Source of the DNA: Crocodylus rhombifer
Taxonomy: Eukaryota; Chordata; Crocodylia; Crocodylidae
NCBI GenBank assembly: GCA_038503035.1
Contig: JAVSML010024246.1
Location: 1,077,258 to 1,141,257 of the forward strand
DNA: 64,000 bases
Reading direction: 5' to 3'
Shown here in pieces: positions 23,346 through 34,930 of the stretch. Below the pieces are notes generated by a model. The model searched no databases and was not told the DNA's origin. It saw only the letters and a program-made list of their open reading frames with translations. Within the stretch, counting starts at the first letter, position 1. Each line of letters begins with the position of its first letter. A program made the translations under genes and the position numbers.

Positions 23346-23655
23346 TGAGGGAGCAGCTGGGGCCAGTGGGGGTCCCCCCATTGTGCCCTCCCCCCTCCTT
23401 CAACCCTACCCCTTCCTACTTACTGGCAGGAGCCTAGGTCTAGCTCCCTGTAGCTGGCATGCTGCCTGCCCTGCACAGGTAGGCAGCGTGCTTCAGCACT
23501 GGGGTGAGTGCCAGCCATAGGGATGCTCTGGCTGGCTACCAGAGTGTCTCTGTGAAAGACAGAGCCTCTGGTTGCTTCAGGTTGCTTAAGATGCTGCAAG
23601 ATGCACCCTGGTTGCTTGAGATACTGCAAGATGTGCGTGCACACTCGTGTGGACA

Positions 23656-24689
23656 TGCCCAGTGGGACCAGGATTTGGCCTTAAATCAATTAGTTTCAAA
23701 GGGCAGTTTGTTAAGCCAGAGTGTAGAGAAAGGAGGTTGGGTAGAAAATCCATGATGGCTGGTTTTCTTGGCCTAGCAGGTGGCCCAATAGTTCCTATTG
23801 ATGGTATTTAACAACATGTTGCTGGGGAAAAAGGAACCTCTCACCTCCTCCCCCCCCACCTTTATTTGTGCTGCATCTGCCTGTTGTCCAAAGGAGTGGC
23901 TGGGATTCCATTTATCACCACTGCAGCTCTTGGCCATGCACTCTATATGGTGCGTGCCAACTGGGCCCTATGAAAAGTGACACATCATGTTCGCCTCTCA
24001 GTGGATACTCTAGCTTTGCCCAGGTCCAAGCAATCCCATGTTTGTTTCTAAATTTCCAGATCTCTGAGCTGTCCAGATGTGCTGATGTCACCCAACTGGT
24101 CTTGCATAACTTATAAGGGGAAAAAATGCTGCAGTAGCAGTTCTTGTGGAAATTTATTATTTTAATAAGATCCTCTGCTGCACTCAAACCAAACTAACAG
24201 CTGCTCTGAGACCAGCCGTTTCCTCTAAATTCATTGAGTTGCTGGGTGAGCATGAACATTTGGGACATAAATTTGAATACTTTCAGCACATGATCTCAAA
24301 AGCATCCAAACCAGGAAGAAAAAATATTTTGATTAAAATGGAAACTGAGTTTAAAATCCAGGTTGCAGTTTCTTTCTCTAAGGGAGTTTTCCCCTACTTC
24401 TCTAAATAATTAGCTTCTTTCTCTGTTACTGCTGGACAGAACTGCTGTATATGTAGTGCTAGAAAACCTAACGCATCATATTTAGCACAAAGCTGCAGTA
24501 GTGAACCACAGCCCACAGCAAGAAGAGCTCTGGAACTGAAATGAAAGGAGGACCAGGCCTACAGTGGGTGAGGCCTCCTGAAGCATAAAGAACAAGGCAA
24601 TGTGTTAAAGACTCCGTGGCACAGTGCCATAGGAGGATCACTACTTGAAGTGGACTACTTGAAGTAGCTTAAGGACTGCCACTTTTTTG
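23656..24689. other. Intergenic, nothing recognised
   Basis: No gene seen. Confidence 0.45.
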
Positions 24690-25355
24690 GGAGAGTAAGC
24701 ATGGGGAGAAAAGCTCAATGTTAAACTGGGGAGAGATAAAAAGTGGAATGTTCCAAAGTCAATCCTTTGCAGTACTGTTCAGGATTTTCGTTAATGACTT
24801 GGAAAATGGAATTGAACATACATGTGGCAAATTTGTGGATGATATAAAACTAAATGGAAATAGTATACGCTTTAGAGAGGAAGATTAAGGTTCAAAATAA
24901 TCTTAGTAAACTGAAGAAAATGATCTGAAATATATTGGGTCAAATTCAATGAGGAATAACACAAAATAACACACATAGAAAGGACTAATAAATACATAAA
25001 TCCAAAATAGAAAATGACTGGCTTGGCTGCAGGACTGTAGAAAAGGAGCTAAGGGACATGATTCATTAATGTAATATCATTGCAAAAAAACCCGCTAATC
25101 TACTGGGATGTATTGACAAGAATGTTGTAGCTGGGTCATGGAAAACAATTCTTCCACTTTTATTCAGCACTGGTGTGAGGCTTCACCTGGACTAGTATGC
25201 TCAGTTTTGGGTAATTCAAAAAAGACGCAGACAAACAGAGGCAGATATGGAGTCCAGAAGAGACCAACAAAATTGATGAGAGGTTTAGAAAATATGATAT
25301 ATGAGGCCAGGTTGGAAGAATTAGGATTATTCTACCTGAAGAAGCGAAGACTGAG
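24690..25355 (+). mobile_element. Old CR1/L3-type LINE fragment
   Basis: 24790-24870 encodes a decayed RT segment: Phe-Val/Ile-Asn-Asp-Leu, then Phe-Val-Asp-Asp-Ile-Lys-Leu. This is followed by the C-terminal block with an Arg-Leu-His-Leu-Asp-like and Gly-Val-Gln-Lys-Arg-like region (25170-25350), ending in Leu-Phe-Tyr-Leu-Lys-Lys-Arg-Arg-Leu. It is more diverged than the other CR1 copies here, with many indels, so an older insertion. Confidence 0.65.
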
Positions 25356-25943
25356 CCACGAGCCCCTGAGCTATTCACCATGTGGGCAGCCTCTCCCCAA
25401 CTGCTGCATGTGCATGGCCCCAGACTCACCCTTAGCTCACGGCAGGGTGCTGTACTGCTCCTACCCTGAAGCAGAGGCTTATTTACTCTTTTCCAGTCTT
25501 CTGGAAACAAACCTGATGCCCTGAGTTTTCTAAGATAATATCCAACTGTTCTACAATTTCTTCAGCCAATTCCTTGAGTTGTTTAGGATGGCTCTCATCA
25601 GGCCATGTTGATCTGAAAGCATCCATCATGTATAAGTAACCTCTTTTTATTTCCCTAGTCTAGGCGATGAATACCCTTCTTTCCTCCTCTTGCTTGATGC
25701 TAACTGTACTACCAGCTGGTAATCAATCTTTTTTGTATGAAGCCTGAAGTAGGAAAGGTCTTACACACTTCAGCCTTCTCCACAGTTTACATATTAGCTG
25801 CCTCTTCTAATGGACCTACACTTTCTTTGGCCATCATCTAATATTTTTGGAATACCTTCTATGGAACGTCTTGGAGTGCCTTCCATGCCCCTTGCTAGCT
25901 GCATCTCAGTTTCTGCCTTGGCCATTCTGATTTAGTCCCTATG
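25356..25943. other. Intergenic, nothing recognised
   Basis: No gene seen. Confidence 0.4.
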
Positions 25944-27105
25944 GGCACATCCACACATGCAGGCATGTGTGTTTACAGCAGCTCAAATAGGAGTGGCACA
26001 AATTTGAGCCACACATTTTTTCCTCAGCACATGTACCCAGACATGCACTTGGGTGTGGGGCAAGTTGTGCCACTTGGGGCAAAATAACCCTGCCCAGCTC
26101 CTCCCAGATCTACAGCCAGGGGGAGCTAGAGCCTGTCCTGTCCTGGCCCCAGCAGTATAAAAAACTGCCCTGGCAAGTGGCTCAGGACTATTGACTTGCA
26201 GGAGCTTCTGGGGCCCAGGCAATTGGTACCTGGGGACACTACCCCTTGTACCACCTGGACTGCTGAAGCAGCCCTGAGAGTTCCCTGCACCTTCTACCCA
26301 CTGCAGCAGTCTGACAGTGGGGGCTGCTGCCTGGCTGTGACCTGCTGCCACTTGTGACAGCATGTGGCCCCAAGGCTGTGTACCTGCCAGACCCAGCTGG
26401 GGACTGCATGACCACAGTAGAGGCATCTGCACATCTGAGCCAGCTACCAGCAGGCTGCGGCTGCACAGTTGGCCTTTGTGCGGCACTACTGCCATGTGTG
26501 CTGCCACCCTCCTATCTGGGCAGCTATCCCCGGAAAATGTAATCAGTGTGGTGGCCTGCTTTGAACTGTCAAATCGTGTCCTCCTGGCCCCAAGTGGCCA
26601 GGAGGTCAGCCACCTCCAGCTGGGTCCCAGGTGCCCACCCTGAGCAGGCTCCTCTGCCTGGATCCTGCCACTTGCCTCACTAGCAGGAATTCTGGTGTTC
26701 CCTATTTAAAAACTACAAAATCTCTGATAAAAAAAAATCCCAGATTCACTCTTTAAAATACCCTAAAATCCATGGTCTTCCACAATTAAAACAAAAGACC
26801 GCTAGAGAGAGGGAGACCAGTTGAGCAATGTTTTATTGATATGTTTACAAATTTAAAGCAATTTGGAATCCTATCAGTGTCTCTGATCATAATGAAATCA
26901 GTTCTAACTATCTATGTTTTTTGATGTTTGCTTTTGGTTTTCTTATCATACAACAATTAGAGCTCCCCCTGACCCCTTAACTAACTAGGATGTAGGGGGA
27001 CCACTGCTGCTGCAGCCACAACTCCTGCCAGCAGGTCTCGTCCTGTCTGACAGTTGGGCATGATGGATATGTGATGGGGGATGTGGGGTTTGCAGGGGGG
27101 GGAGC
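25944..27105. mobile_element. Relative of the 21067 element, copy 2 (5' module only)
   Basis: Starts GGGCACATCCACACATGCAG and follows 21067-22300 block by block: the CACATGTACC/CACGTGCC segment, CAGGAGCTTCTGGGGCCCA, CAATTGGTACCTGGGGACAC, CCTTCTACCC, CACCTCCAGCTGGGTCCCAG, CAATGTTTTATTGATAT and CTCCTGCCAGCA. It lacks the nested MITE of copy 1 and has its own extra 130 bases near 26060-26190. Similarity stops near 27105, without the palindromic 3' half or the right terminus. Both copies face the same way. Confidence 0.8.
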
Positions 27106-30100
27106 ATGATAAATTCTTTGTACCCTAATGCTGAATGTTGGATAACTTTATGCTGGGCAATGCATTTTTCCCAAATCTTCTAACCATTCATTGGTGGGTC
27201 ACATTATCATTTGTTAAATACAGTACAATGCAATCTTTTTCTCATTCCAGATTGTCAGACTTTTGTATGGCTTCCCAGTATAGCAAACTTTTGTAAAAGA
27301 AAATTAGGATGAGTTTACAGCATCCAAAAAAAAAAGGCATGAGAAAATATTCAGATTATTTTCCCCTAAAAAAAGCCAAACTCCATTCCTAGATTTCCAG
27401 TATTGTATAAAGCATAATCTTAGGTAGATAAAGTAAAAAAGGCATCAGTTCAGGAAAGCAATTCAGTATATGTTTAGAAGTCACCCCCATTCAGAAAAGT
27501 ACTTCTGTATGTGCTTAGAATTAAGCACACACTTTTGTCCTATTGATTGCAATGAATCTTAAAGACAAGTGTAATGTTAAACATGTGCTTCCGTAGTTTT
27601 TGCAATAGTCCTGGTTTTTGCCCTTCAGAAACAATGAACTGGGAGGAAGCAGCATATGGATCTGCCAGTATAAAAATGCTAAGCACAGAAACACAAGGCA
27701 GAATTAAATATCTGTCCTCTGCATGAATACACAAAAAAGTCAGTTGCAGAGGATTATGGAGGAGACGAAAGGAAAACCTTGGCCTAGAAAAAGAGAGCAA
27801 AAATCTCTCGGAAGGAAAAAAAAGTCTTATGCTGAGATATCTGCAGTGCTTCCAACTGAAAAGATTATTAAGGAGGATGTGGGGTTAGGGGGACCTGCCT
27901 CAGAAGATGTTCTTCTCTTCTCGTGCATCTTGCCTGCCACTTGGATGATAGGAAAAAAGTGTCCCTTGTCTTCACTTATTCTAGTCTGCATTCATTGTAC
28001 CATGACTGCATGTATGGTTGGGTCTTTAGTCCTGCAAATAATCCTGTACCTGCTGAAGTAGCTTCCAGTCTTCAAGACCAGGCATTAGTGGCAACAGCTG
28101 GTTCTACCCTGGTACTACTCTGTGCCAGGCTGACTCCACCCAAACCATGTGCCACCTAGACGCACACCTTACCCACTCATGCCACTGACTGCTCTTAGGG
28201 AGTGTATGACTGAATGCCTTCAACAGGAAACAACTGCAAGATGATGGGACTTGAAGTAAGAATTCAGTTTTCAGTGGCATTGAAAGATTCTCTATAGGTT
28301 GTGTACTTCTGAATTAGTGCTTTGGAAGTGTTTAAACTTTATATTCCAAATGTCCGTGTTCACTCAGCGACTGAATGATTGCAGCGTGAAGTTTTCAGTC
28401 ATTTTTCACATGCAGGCAATCAGCTGGAAACTCTGGTTCCACAGATCAGAAATTAAGTTAATGAAAACAATGGAATGGGAACACCCAATCACATATTTCA
28501 AACCACTAATTAATATGCCTACCTTTTTAAAACTGCCAAGGTCTCAGCCTACTACTCTTACCCAAAACTCATACAGCTTTACTTTGCAGCTACTCTCACT
28601 GGCTTCAGTAGGGATGAAGGCATAAATCAGCATAAGTAAGGATGTCATGATCAAGCCCATAGCTTAACTACCCAAATGATTGGAAAGGCTGCTGTAGATT
28701 CTCAAAAAATGCAGAGAAAGAAGAATAAACAACAAGGAAATCTTGAGGGACTGGAGGGCAAAGAGAGGAAGAGGTCACCTCAGCAGGATTAAAAGGTCAA
28801 AGGACTTGGTGCAGAAAAGCCAACCCAAATCCACACAAAGCTGTTAGCATGGGATCATCTGAAAAACAAATTTGAGAACTAATCCTTTAGCCTTTTCAGA
28901 AGAGTGCACAGGCACAGAGGATGCTCACAGCACACTGTAGGAGAATGAACTGGTGAGATTCTTGTCTTCACACGTCCTGCAACTTGTCAAAAATTTTCCC
29001 CCTTTGTTTCCACCTCTGATGTGACCATATGAAAGCACTGAAAGGCAAGGGAGGAACCCAAGTGGATTCTTCCATGTCCGACCAACCATAGAACAATACA
29101 ACATGATTTTTCCTTGGGTGGGTACTACAAGAGCAGTTTTGTTTCACTGGCAGGCAGAGTGCTATATGGTATTAGAAAATGTAACAGGAAGGTGTTAGAA
29201 TTAAATTTTAAAAATGAGATATGTCAACCCTGAAAACAGTCTCTTGATTGAGGGCCCTTGAAATGCTTTGCAAATTCAGGGGTACACATGTAATAAAGTA
29301 GCTTGTTTCAAAGCTGATGCTAGGCCATAAGGGGAGGGTTGTTGTGTGAAAATGCCTGTACTGTTCACCCCTCCACCTCACATTCCTCCTGCAGTAATAG
29401 AAATCATATTGCTCATCTAATGCAACGCTTAGGCCCTGTTTTTTCAGTCCCACTCTGTAGACTGCTTCAGTTGCTACTCTGGTGACAACACTTACATCCC
29501 AAGTTCCAACTACACGTCACCTCTTCAAGGGGTAAAATGGAAAGGATGCACAGAACTATTTCAGCAGTTTCACACTGTAGATACTGCAAGCATTGCATAT
29601 TTCCAGCACCAGACATTAGCTATCTGCAACTTAGCAGAGAATGATCTGGGTTGCATTTCATTCCTGACAAAAGGTTTTCTTCATCATCAAAAAAATGGGC
29701 TAGGCATTTGCCACCACTTCTTTGCTTTTCTGATGAAGGGCCTGATCCAAGGTCCTTTTAGTCAATACAGTCTCTCTACCGTAATTAAGTAGTGATTATC
29801 TGGCAATCTGCAGAGGCTCTTTAGCTTCAGGGGAGTTTTCCTTTGACCCAAAGGATATTTTTTTCTAGGAAGACCTTGCTGCAGATGGTTCTTTCCCCTC
29901 ATTTGCTATCACAGGAAGGGCACGTTTAGTGCGCATGGTGATGGAGTTGTTCCAAGCTAGCCCTGCTAATAACTCCATGAGGAAATCCATTCTATGTTCA
30001 CTCCAGTTCCCCAGTCCCAATACGAAACTTTAGAGCAAAGCACCACCTAGTGACCAGATACATGTATTAAAACTATAAATACATACTCCCTTTCTTTTTC

Positions 30101-30256
30101 CTCTAAGGCAGGTGATTATAACAAGGTTTCTAACTGATGATATCAGCTTGGTGGCATATGCACTTTTCCTTAGTCCACAAACAAGTACTTGTTCAGCATG
30201 GGCAATAAATGCAAATTATCAGAACTACAGGAGAAATGACCAGAATGGATATTTTT
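27106..30256. other. Intergenic, nothing recognised
   Basis: 3.1 kb without a supportable gene or repeat. Frames such as 27723-28061 and 28299-28625 have no domain, and codon use looks random. Confidence 0.5.
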
Positions 30257-30400
30257 CATAGTTTCATAGTTGATAGAGTCGGAAGGGGCCTGAACAGATC
30301 ATCAAGTCTGGCCCCCTGCCATGGCAGGAAAGAGTACTGGGGTCAAATGACCCTGGCTAGGTGATTATCCAGCCTCCTGTTGAAGACGGATATACTGGAA
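30257..30400 (-). mobile_element. CR1 3'-tail fragment
   Basis: Starts CATAGTTTCATAGTTGATAG with GGAAGGGGCCTGAACAGATC and continues to GGCAGGAAAGAGTACTGGGG and the AGGTGATTATCCAGCCTCCT block, the reverse complement of the CR1 3' end. Truncated after about 140 bases. Confidence 0.8.
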
Positions 30401-31060
30401 ATTAGAAATATGGTACACTTATGTGGGGTTCTCATCTGCAACATGCCTATAGAAAGGGCTCTGTGAAATACTGTATTTGGGGTACTTTGCTGGCAGAAAT
30501 GCATTCAGTTTACAAGTACCTTCTGTTAGGTTCTCAAAAATCCCAGCTTGAACGTTCATGCTGTTAGAAAAGGCTTCTGTTCCATTTGTTCATCACCAAA
30601 ATATCTGGAATCTTTTACTGAATCTTTAGATGTCCTTTTAGTCTCATAAAGGAAGAAAATAGTTGAACAGATATTTCAATATTGTACATCTAAAACTCCA
30701 GGATTGTTGGCAGTTTTGGGTTGTGTGTTTTGTTTTGTTTTGTTTTTTGGGGGAGGTAATTTTCTCCTCTCTCAGCCTTATTTCATATGGAATGTTGGCT
30801 CTGAACCCATATATCCATTCAGTGTTTTGCCAGTCCTAGGTGTTTATTGCTAGTGCATTGGTCCATTGTACAGGAGTTAATACATAAATTGAAAATGGAC
30901 CTTCTTTCTTGTATTTCTGTCTCTACCTTCTGACTGTCTCCTTCCTCAATTATCCAGCTCTCTTCTTTCCTTTCCTTCATTTCTTTCCCTCAGATCCATT
31001 ACTTATTTCCAAAAGTAAAACAGAAAAATGAAATGTTAATATTACTACTTTACCAACATG
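30401..31060. other. Intergenic; short (GTTTT)n run
   Basis: No gene. A GTTTTGTTTTGTTTTGTTTTT run sits near 30729-30748. Confidence 0.45.
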
Positions 31061-31570
31061 GGGTGTGTCCAGGTGAGTGCACACATGCGGTTTGTGGCGC
31101 CTCAGAGCAGTTGGAGGCACTGCAAACTGTATGTGGCACACATGCAAGCATTCACTGAACTGTTAATTTGCAGCACTGTGGGGGATTTTTGATGCCTGGA
31201 TATCCCAAGTATTAAAAAAGATGCTGCTGAAAAACATGATGAGTTGCACATGGCAGTAGTATGTGCTGCCAGAAAGGGAGCCTAGCTGACCACAGCTACA
31301 CTCTGGCTGATGGCCAGGCTCTGAGCAGCCAGCTTGGCACCGCTGCTGCCCTGGGAGGCCCCCAAGACCTCAGGTAAGGCTGCTGAGGTCAGGACAGGTG
31401 TTGGTCCCAGCCTCCCCTACCCCACCCAGGTTACTTTGCAGCATGCTGAAGCACACATGCAGGTGTGTGCCTGGGGACAAATAGCAAGCAGTGGCACAAA
31501 TATGTGCTGCTGCTATTTGTCCTGCAGGAAATGCACACACCTGCATATGCGCACTTGTCAGGACACACCC
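31061..31570. repeat. DNA transposon-like element with terminal inverted repeats
   Basis: Left end GGGTGTGTCCAGGTGAGTGC pairs with the complement of ...GCACTTGTCAGGACACACCC at the right end (about 16 of 20). It is 510 bp, GC-rich inside AT-rich flanks, and non-coding. Terminal GTGTCC/ACATCC motifs resemble those of 21067 and 11871, suggesting related families. No clear duplication of the flanks is visible. Confidence 0.65.
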
Positions 31571-32737
31571 GTAATGTTTATGCCATGCTTGATACCTTTG
31601 AATAAGTCTCACAAAGAGTACTTGTATCTCAAGAGGAGAAAAGGCCCACTTGTTTCTCCGTGCTTCTGCAACATAGCTCCCAGCTTGGGATATGGTCATT
31701 TTCTTAGTCTTTGTTTCTAGAGCCAAACACTGGGAGCTGCTGTAAATGTAGGCTACAGGCTTTGGTTTATGGGGTGCTTTTTTCTTTGGCCCGTAATATT
31801 ACAAATATTTCCAGAGGTCTACAAACCTACCAGAATGCTTGGAGAAAGAGGACCTTTTCCTTACATCACCTGAGCCAAGGTAATATTTATGCATGTATCT
31901 TTCCTAGGATTAGCACTGTCTCCTTAAAGACTATGACCAAGACCTCAAAAAAAATTAGATCCATCCTGAAATTCACCATGAGGTCTGCTATGCCCACTGG
32001 CTTTACCTGGAAGGAACTCAGATGGTGGACAGCAGCATGAAACCGTATAATCAGATTAATGCATGTCACTTTAAAGCACCTGGTTTAATAGCCAGAATTT
32101 GTGCATACCAAGGGTTGACCCTAGGCATCTACATACCAAGCTTTTATAGCTGCTGTTATTTCTTTTCCCTGCCATTGTACCCACAGTATGCTAAGTATTG
32201 TTCATAAGGTCCCTACCGATGTTTTAGGAAATGTCCAATGTTGGGCCAAAATCCTCCAAACAAAGTGTATTAAGTTTGCGTATACTTAATACTAAGCCTG
32301 TGAGTAGTTTAATTGACTTAAAATATGTGCTTAAGCATTTTGCAGGAGGAGGGCCTAAGTAAGTATGATTTTTTACAGTCTTGTGGTAAGTGTCATATTA
32401 ACATTGGGCAAGTCCCATAGGTAATATCCTTTCGTTTCTATTGGCATTCCAGTTCTTAAAGACATGAGATATCTTCTTCTCATATTAGGTTGCTTCCCCG
32501 AGTTCCTCAAACCTGACTCATGTTACTACATGAATGTAACGTTACTGTATTACGTGGCTATGTTATGCTCTTATATTGGCCCTCTACCTGGGACCTTTTG
32601 CATGTATATTAGCAACCTTTTACACAAGCAGAATGTTGTCTGCTATGTTCTCACTACTTATCTGTTAAGCTGTTATGTCTTGTGTTGTGTCAAGGTTGAC
32701 AGTAGTTGTACTAAGAGGTTAGATTATGGATTTGATA
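31571..32737. other. Intergenic, nothing recognised
   Basis: No gene. The 120-codon frame at 32464-32826 ends in a CR1 tail and has no domain. Confidence 0.45.
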
Positions 32738-32832
32738 GGTTGATTTGGATGGAGCTGATCCTGCCTCAGGCAGGGGATTGGACTAGGTGGCATATGGAGG
32801 TCCCTTCCATCCCTTCTTTTCTATGATTCTGT
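32738..32832 (+). mobile_element. CR1 3'-tail fragment
   Basis: GATTTGGATGGAGCTGATCC, CAGGCAGGGGATTGGACTAG, GGTCCCTTCCATCCCTTC, TTCTATGATTCTG: the terminal 95 bases of a CR1-type element with its octamer-like ATTCT end. Confidence 0.8.
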
Positions 32833-33250
32833 GACAACTTTTCATCTTTTGCTTACTTTCACATCCAAGTAAATTCAGAATCCCTCTGTCACCCCCTTTC
32901 TCAGCCTGTCACATATGAATAGTGTGATCCCACCCTCCATGAGGTAGAACGGGAGCAGGTTGTCCCATGCCTCATCTGCATATACATTTTTGGAGGATCC
33001 CAGGACACCAAGCTGTGGGGTCACCATAGGTTGAAATGATGTTGACTCTGCTGGAGCCCAACCCAATGAACTATATGGCAAATCATGAGCCTTTTGGTTT
33101 TGAACTAATATCATGTGTGGGTGCCTTAAATGTGTTTATGGAGTACCTGTGCTACAACTTACAGCAGTTTCAAAAAGGTACAATGCATCAATTCTAGATG
33201 TAAATTACTGCAGCTATGTTTATTTCAAGGTCATTTTTTCAAATTTGTCC
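32833..33250. other. Intergenic, nothing recognised
   Basis: No gene seen. Confidence 0.4.
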
Positions 33251-33541
33251 CATCTTTCCATGTACTCAGGGAGAGCAGGGTCTGACAGTAAGGAAGTAGG
33301 GAAAGAGCTACAGGGGAAAGAATTTGAGCAGCACAGAGGGCAAAGGGGCTACCTGACCCCACAGATTTATTTTCCCTGCTGTAGCACTGGGAGGGGGACA
33401 AATTCAAGACAAACCTCCAATAATTGGATTCTATACCTGGAAAATTGTATCAAATATATAAATTTTTCATATATAGAATCTGATTTGGGGTTGGGGGTCG
33501 TCTTAAAGTCAGGGTCATCCTCTAGTCGAGTAAATGCAGTA
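33251..33541 (-). mobile_element. DNA element of the ACTGYATTTACTCGA family, copy 1
   Basis: Read on the minus strand it starts at 33541 with TACTGCATTTACTCGACTAG and continues with AAGACGACCCCC, TGGAGGTTTGTCTTGAATTTGTCCCCCTCCCA, and ends with a TACTGTCAGACCCTGCTCTC block at about 33290. The same series in the same order is found on the plus strand at 62515-62820. A terminus of this kind is common in reptile DNA transposons; the class is not certain. Confidence 0.7.
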
Positions 33542-34389
33542 TATAATTAATAATGATGGCCTAACTATGCATGCAGCTGTCTTCTGTTGGAAAGAATGGG
33601 AACAAGAGGCCCTAACAGCTGCAGGTTGTCATTTAACTGACTTGCATCTTAGTTGTTGGAGATGGACTGTCTGGGTTCTACAGTTAAGCTGCTGTGAAGT
33701 TCCATTTTGCTGTGGAGCACAACCTGCTGAGAAGTGCAAAGTTCTAGATGCTGATGTGTATTATACTCACTTATACACATCGCTGTATGCACTGATTAAT
33801 TGTTTCCAGTAAAATGCATGTTTCTTTTCAGTCTGGGCAATACCACTTTCTCATTAGAATGACTGTCATAACTTGCATCCGCTTAAAATCTTCAAATAAA
33901 CAGGATGTGACTTTCAGAAAGAGATTAAGGAGGCAAAATTTTGTGAACAGAATGTGTCAGAAATTCTCTGATTGCGCTTGTCACTCTCTTTTCTATATCA
34001 AAGTTTTTTTAGGAAAAGAAACTATAATGATTGATTAAATATGCAAAGGCATGTATATGAAAAGAGGAAATGGGTATTTCTGCTTTCAGTTACTATTTAT
34101 ATTTTTTTCTGTGTGATGAAACCAGTTTTACTTCTAGTTATAGAAGCAAGTTAGAAATAATGCATATGCCACAGAACCGAAAGAGCAAATCTGAATTAGT
34201 TACATAGCTAACTGGCTGAATTTAGCCAACTTCCTTGAACAAGAAGGAGCGATTAGTGACAGACAGGGATCTGGGCAGCTGTTCTTGAGGAACCTGATTA
34301 AAAGCCCTTTGATATCATTAAAAAATATCCTGTTGATGTCAGCAGACTTTGGATCTAACACCTGCCTTTCTCTACAGTTACTTCAGGCT
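33542..34389. other. Intergenic, nothing recognised
   Basis: AT-rich, no gene seen. Confidence 0.45.
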
Positions 34390-34930
34390 TTGTCTGTGCT
34401 CAAAGTAGCATTAGTTGCACTAGTTTAACTAAGGTTGGATTTTAATGTGCTAGAATTAAACCAGTGAAAATCTATAGACACCCTCGGCACTTTTACACGT
34501 GCTCTGGCAGGGGGAGGAGGGGCGCTGCTTTAATTACAGCAACTTCGAGAGAGCAGCTCAGCAAGCTTTAGTTCAAGCTCCCCCACTACCATGTTTAAGT
34601 GCAGGGAAGCTGATACACAAGATGCAGGAGGCAAGTGCCACACTCCAGCAAACATGATTAATCAAGTCTGCTCTGATGTATTGGAATTCCAGTGAAACAG
34701 AGAAGGCTCCGCATTCATGTGCTCCTTAGTCCAGTTTAAACCAGGTTTATATCAATTTAGTTTAACCCAGTAAAGAACTGACCAAATATAAAGATAAATT
34801 ATATACTGATTTATATCAAACTAAGGGAATCTATACTGTTTTGCACTTTGCATTCGTTTTAAAAATTGATTTAAAGTAGTGCACCTTTGAGTATATGTAA
34901 AGCCTACATTCATTTTGGAATAAGTATTTT
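34390..34930. repeat. Composite MITE-like region
   Basis: 34484-34735 is a relative of 6195-6545: TTTAATTACAGC, TTTAGTTCAAGC, GTGCAGGGAAGCTGATACAC and AATCAAGTCTGCTCTGATG occur in the same order. It is bordered by sequence rich in inverted TAAACCAG/CTAGTTTAA motifs (34425-34470 and 34730-34770), as if one element lies inside another. Limits are approximate. Confidence 0.45.

Larger units (their letters stand above)
21067..23655. mobile_element. Long palindromic non-autonomous DNA element, copy 1
   Basis: Ends are inverted repeats: GGGTGCATCCACACATGCAA at the left, and the complement of ...GTGTGGACATGCCC at the right. The inner part is an imperfect palindrome centred near 22890: 22782-22808 (CCATTGGGGTCACTGGGGCC...) mirrors 22978-23004, and the A-rich run at 22736 mirrors the T-rich run at 23032. 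C-rich repeats at 22520-22730 mirror G-rich repeats at 23060-23345. The left 1.2 kb is repeated at 25944-27105. Long open frames inside (up to 288 codons at 22182-23048) are overlapping low-complexity frames on both strands, not genes. Another MITE is nested at 21303-21489. Confidence 0.6.

Noticed and set aside
27723..28061. 112-codon Lys-rich frame starting MNTQKSQ
   Set aside because: No recognisable domain, alternative frames overlap it, and no transcription signals are visible. Compatible with chance in AT-rich DNA.
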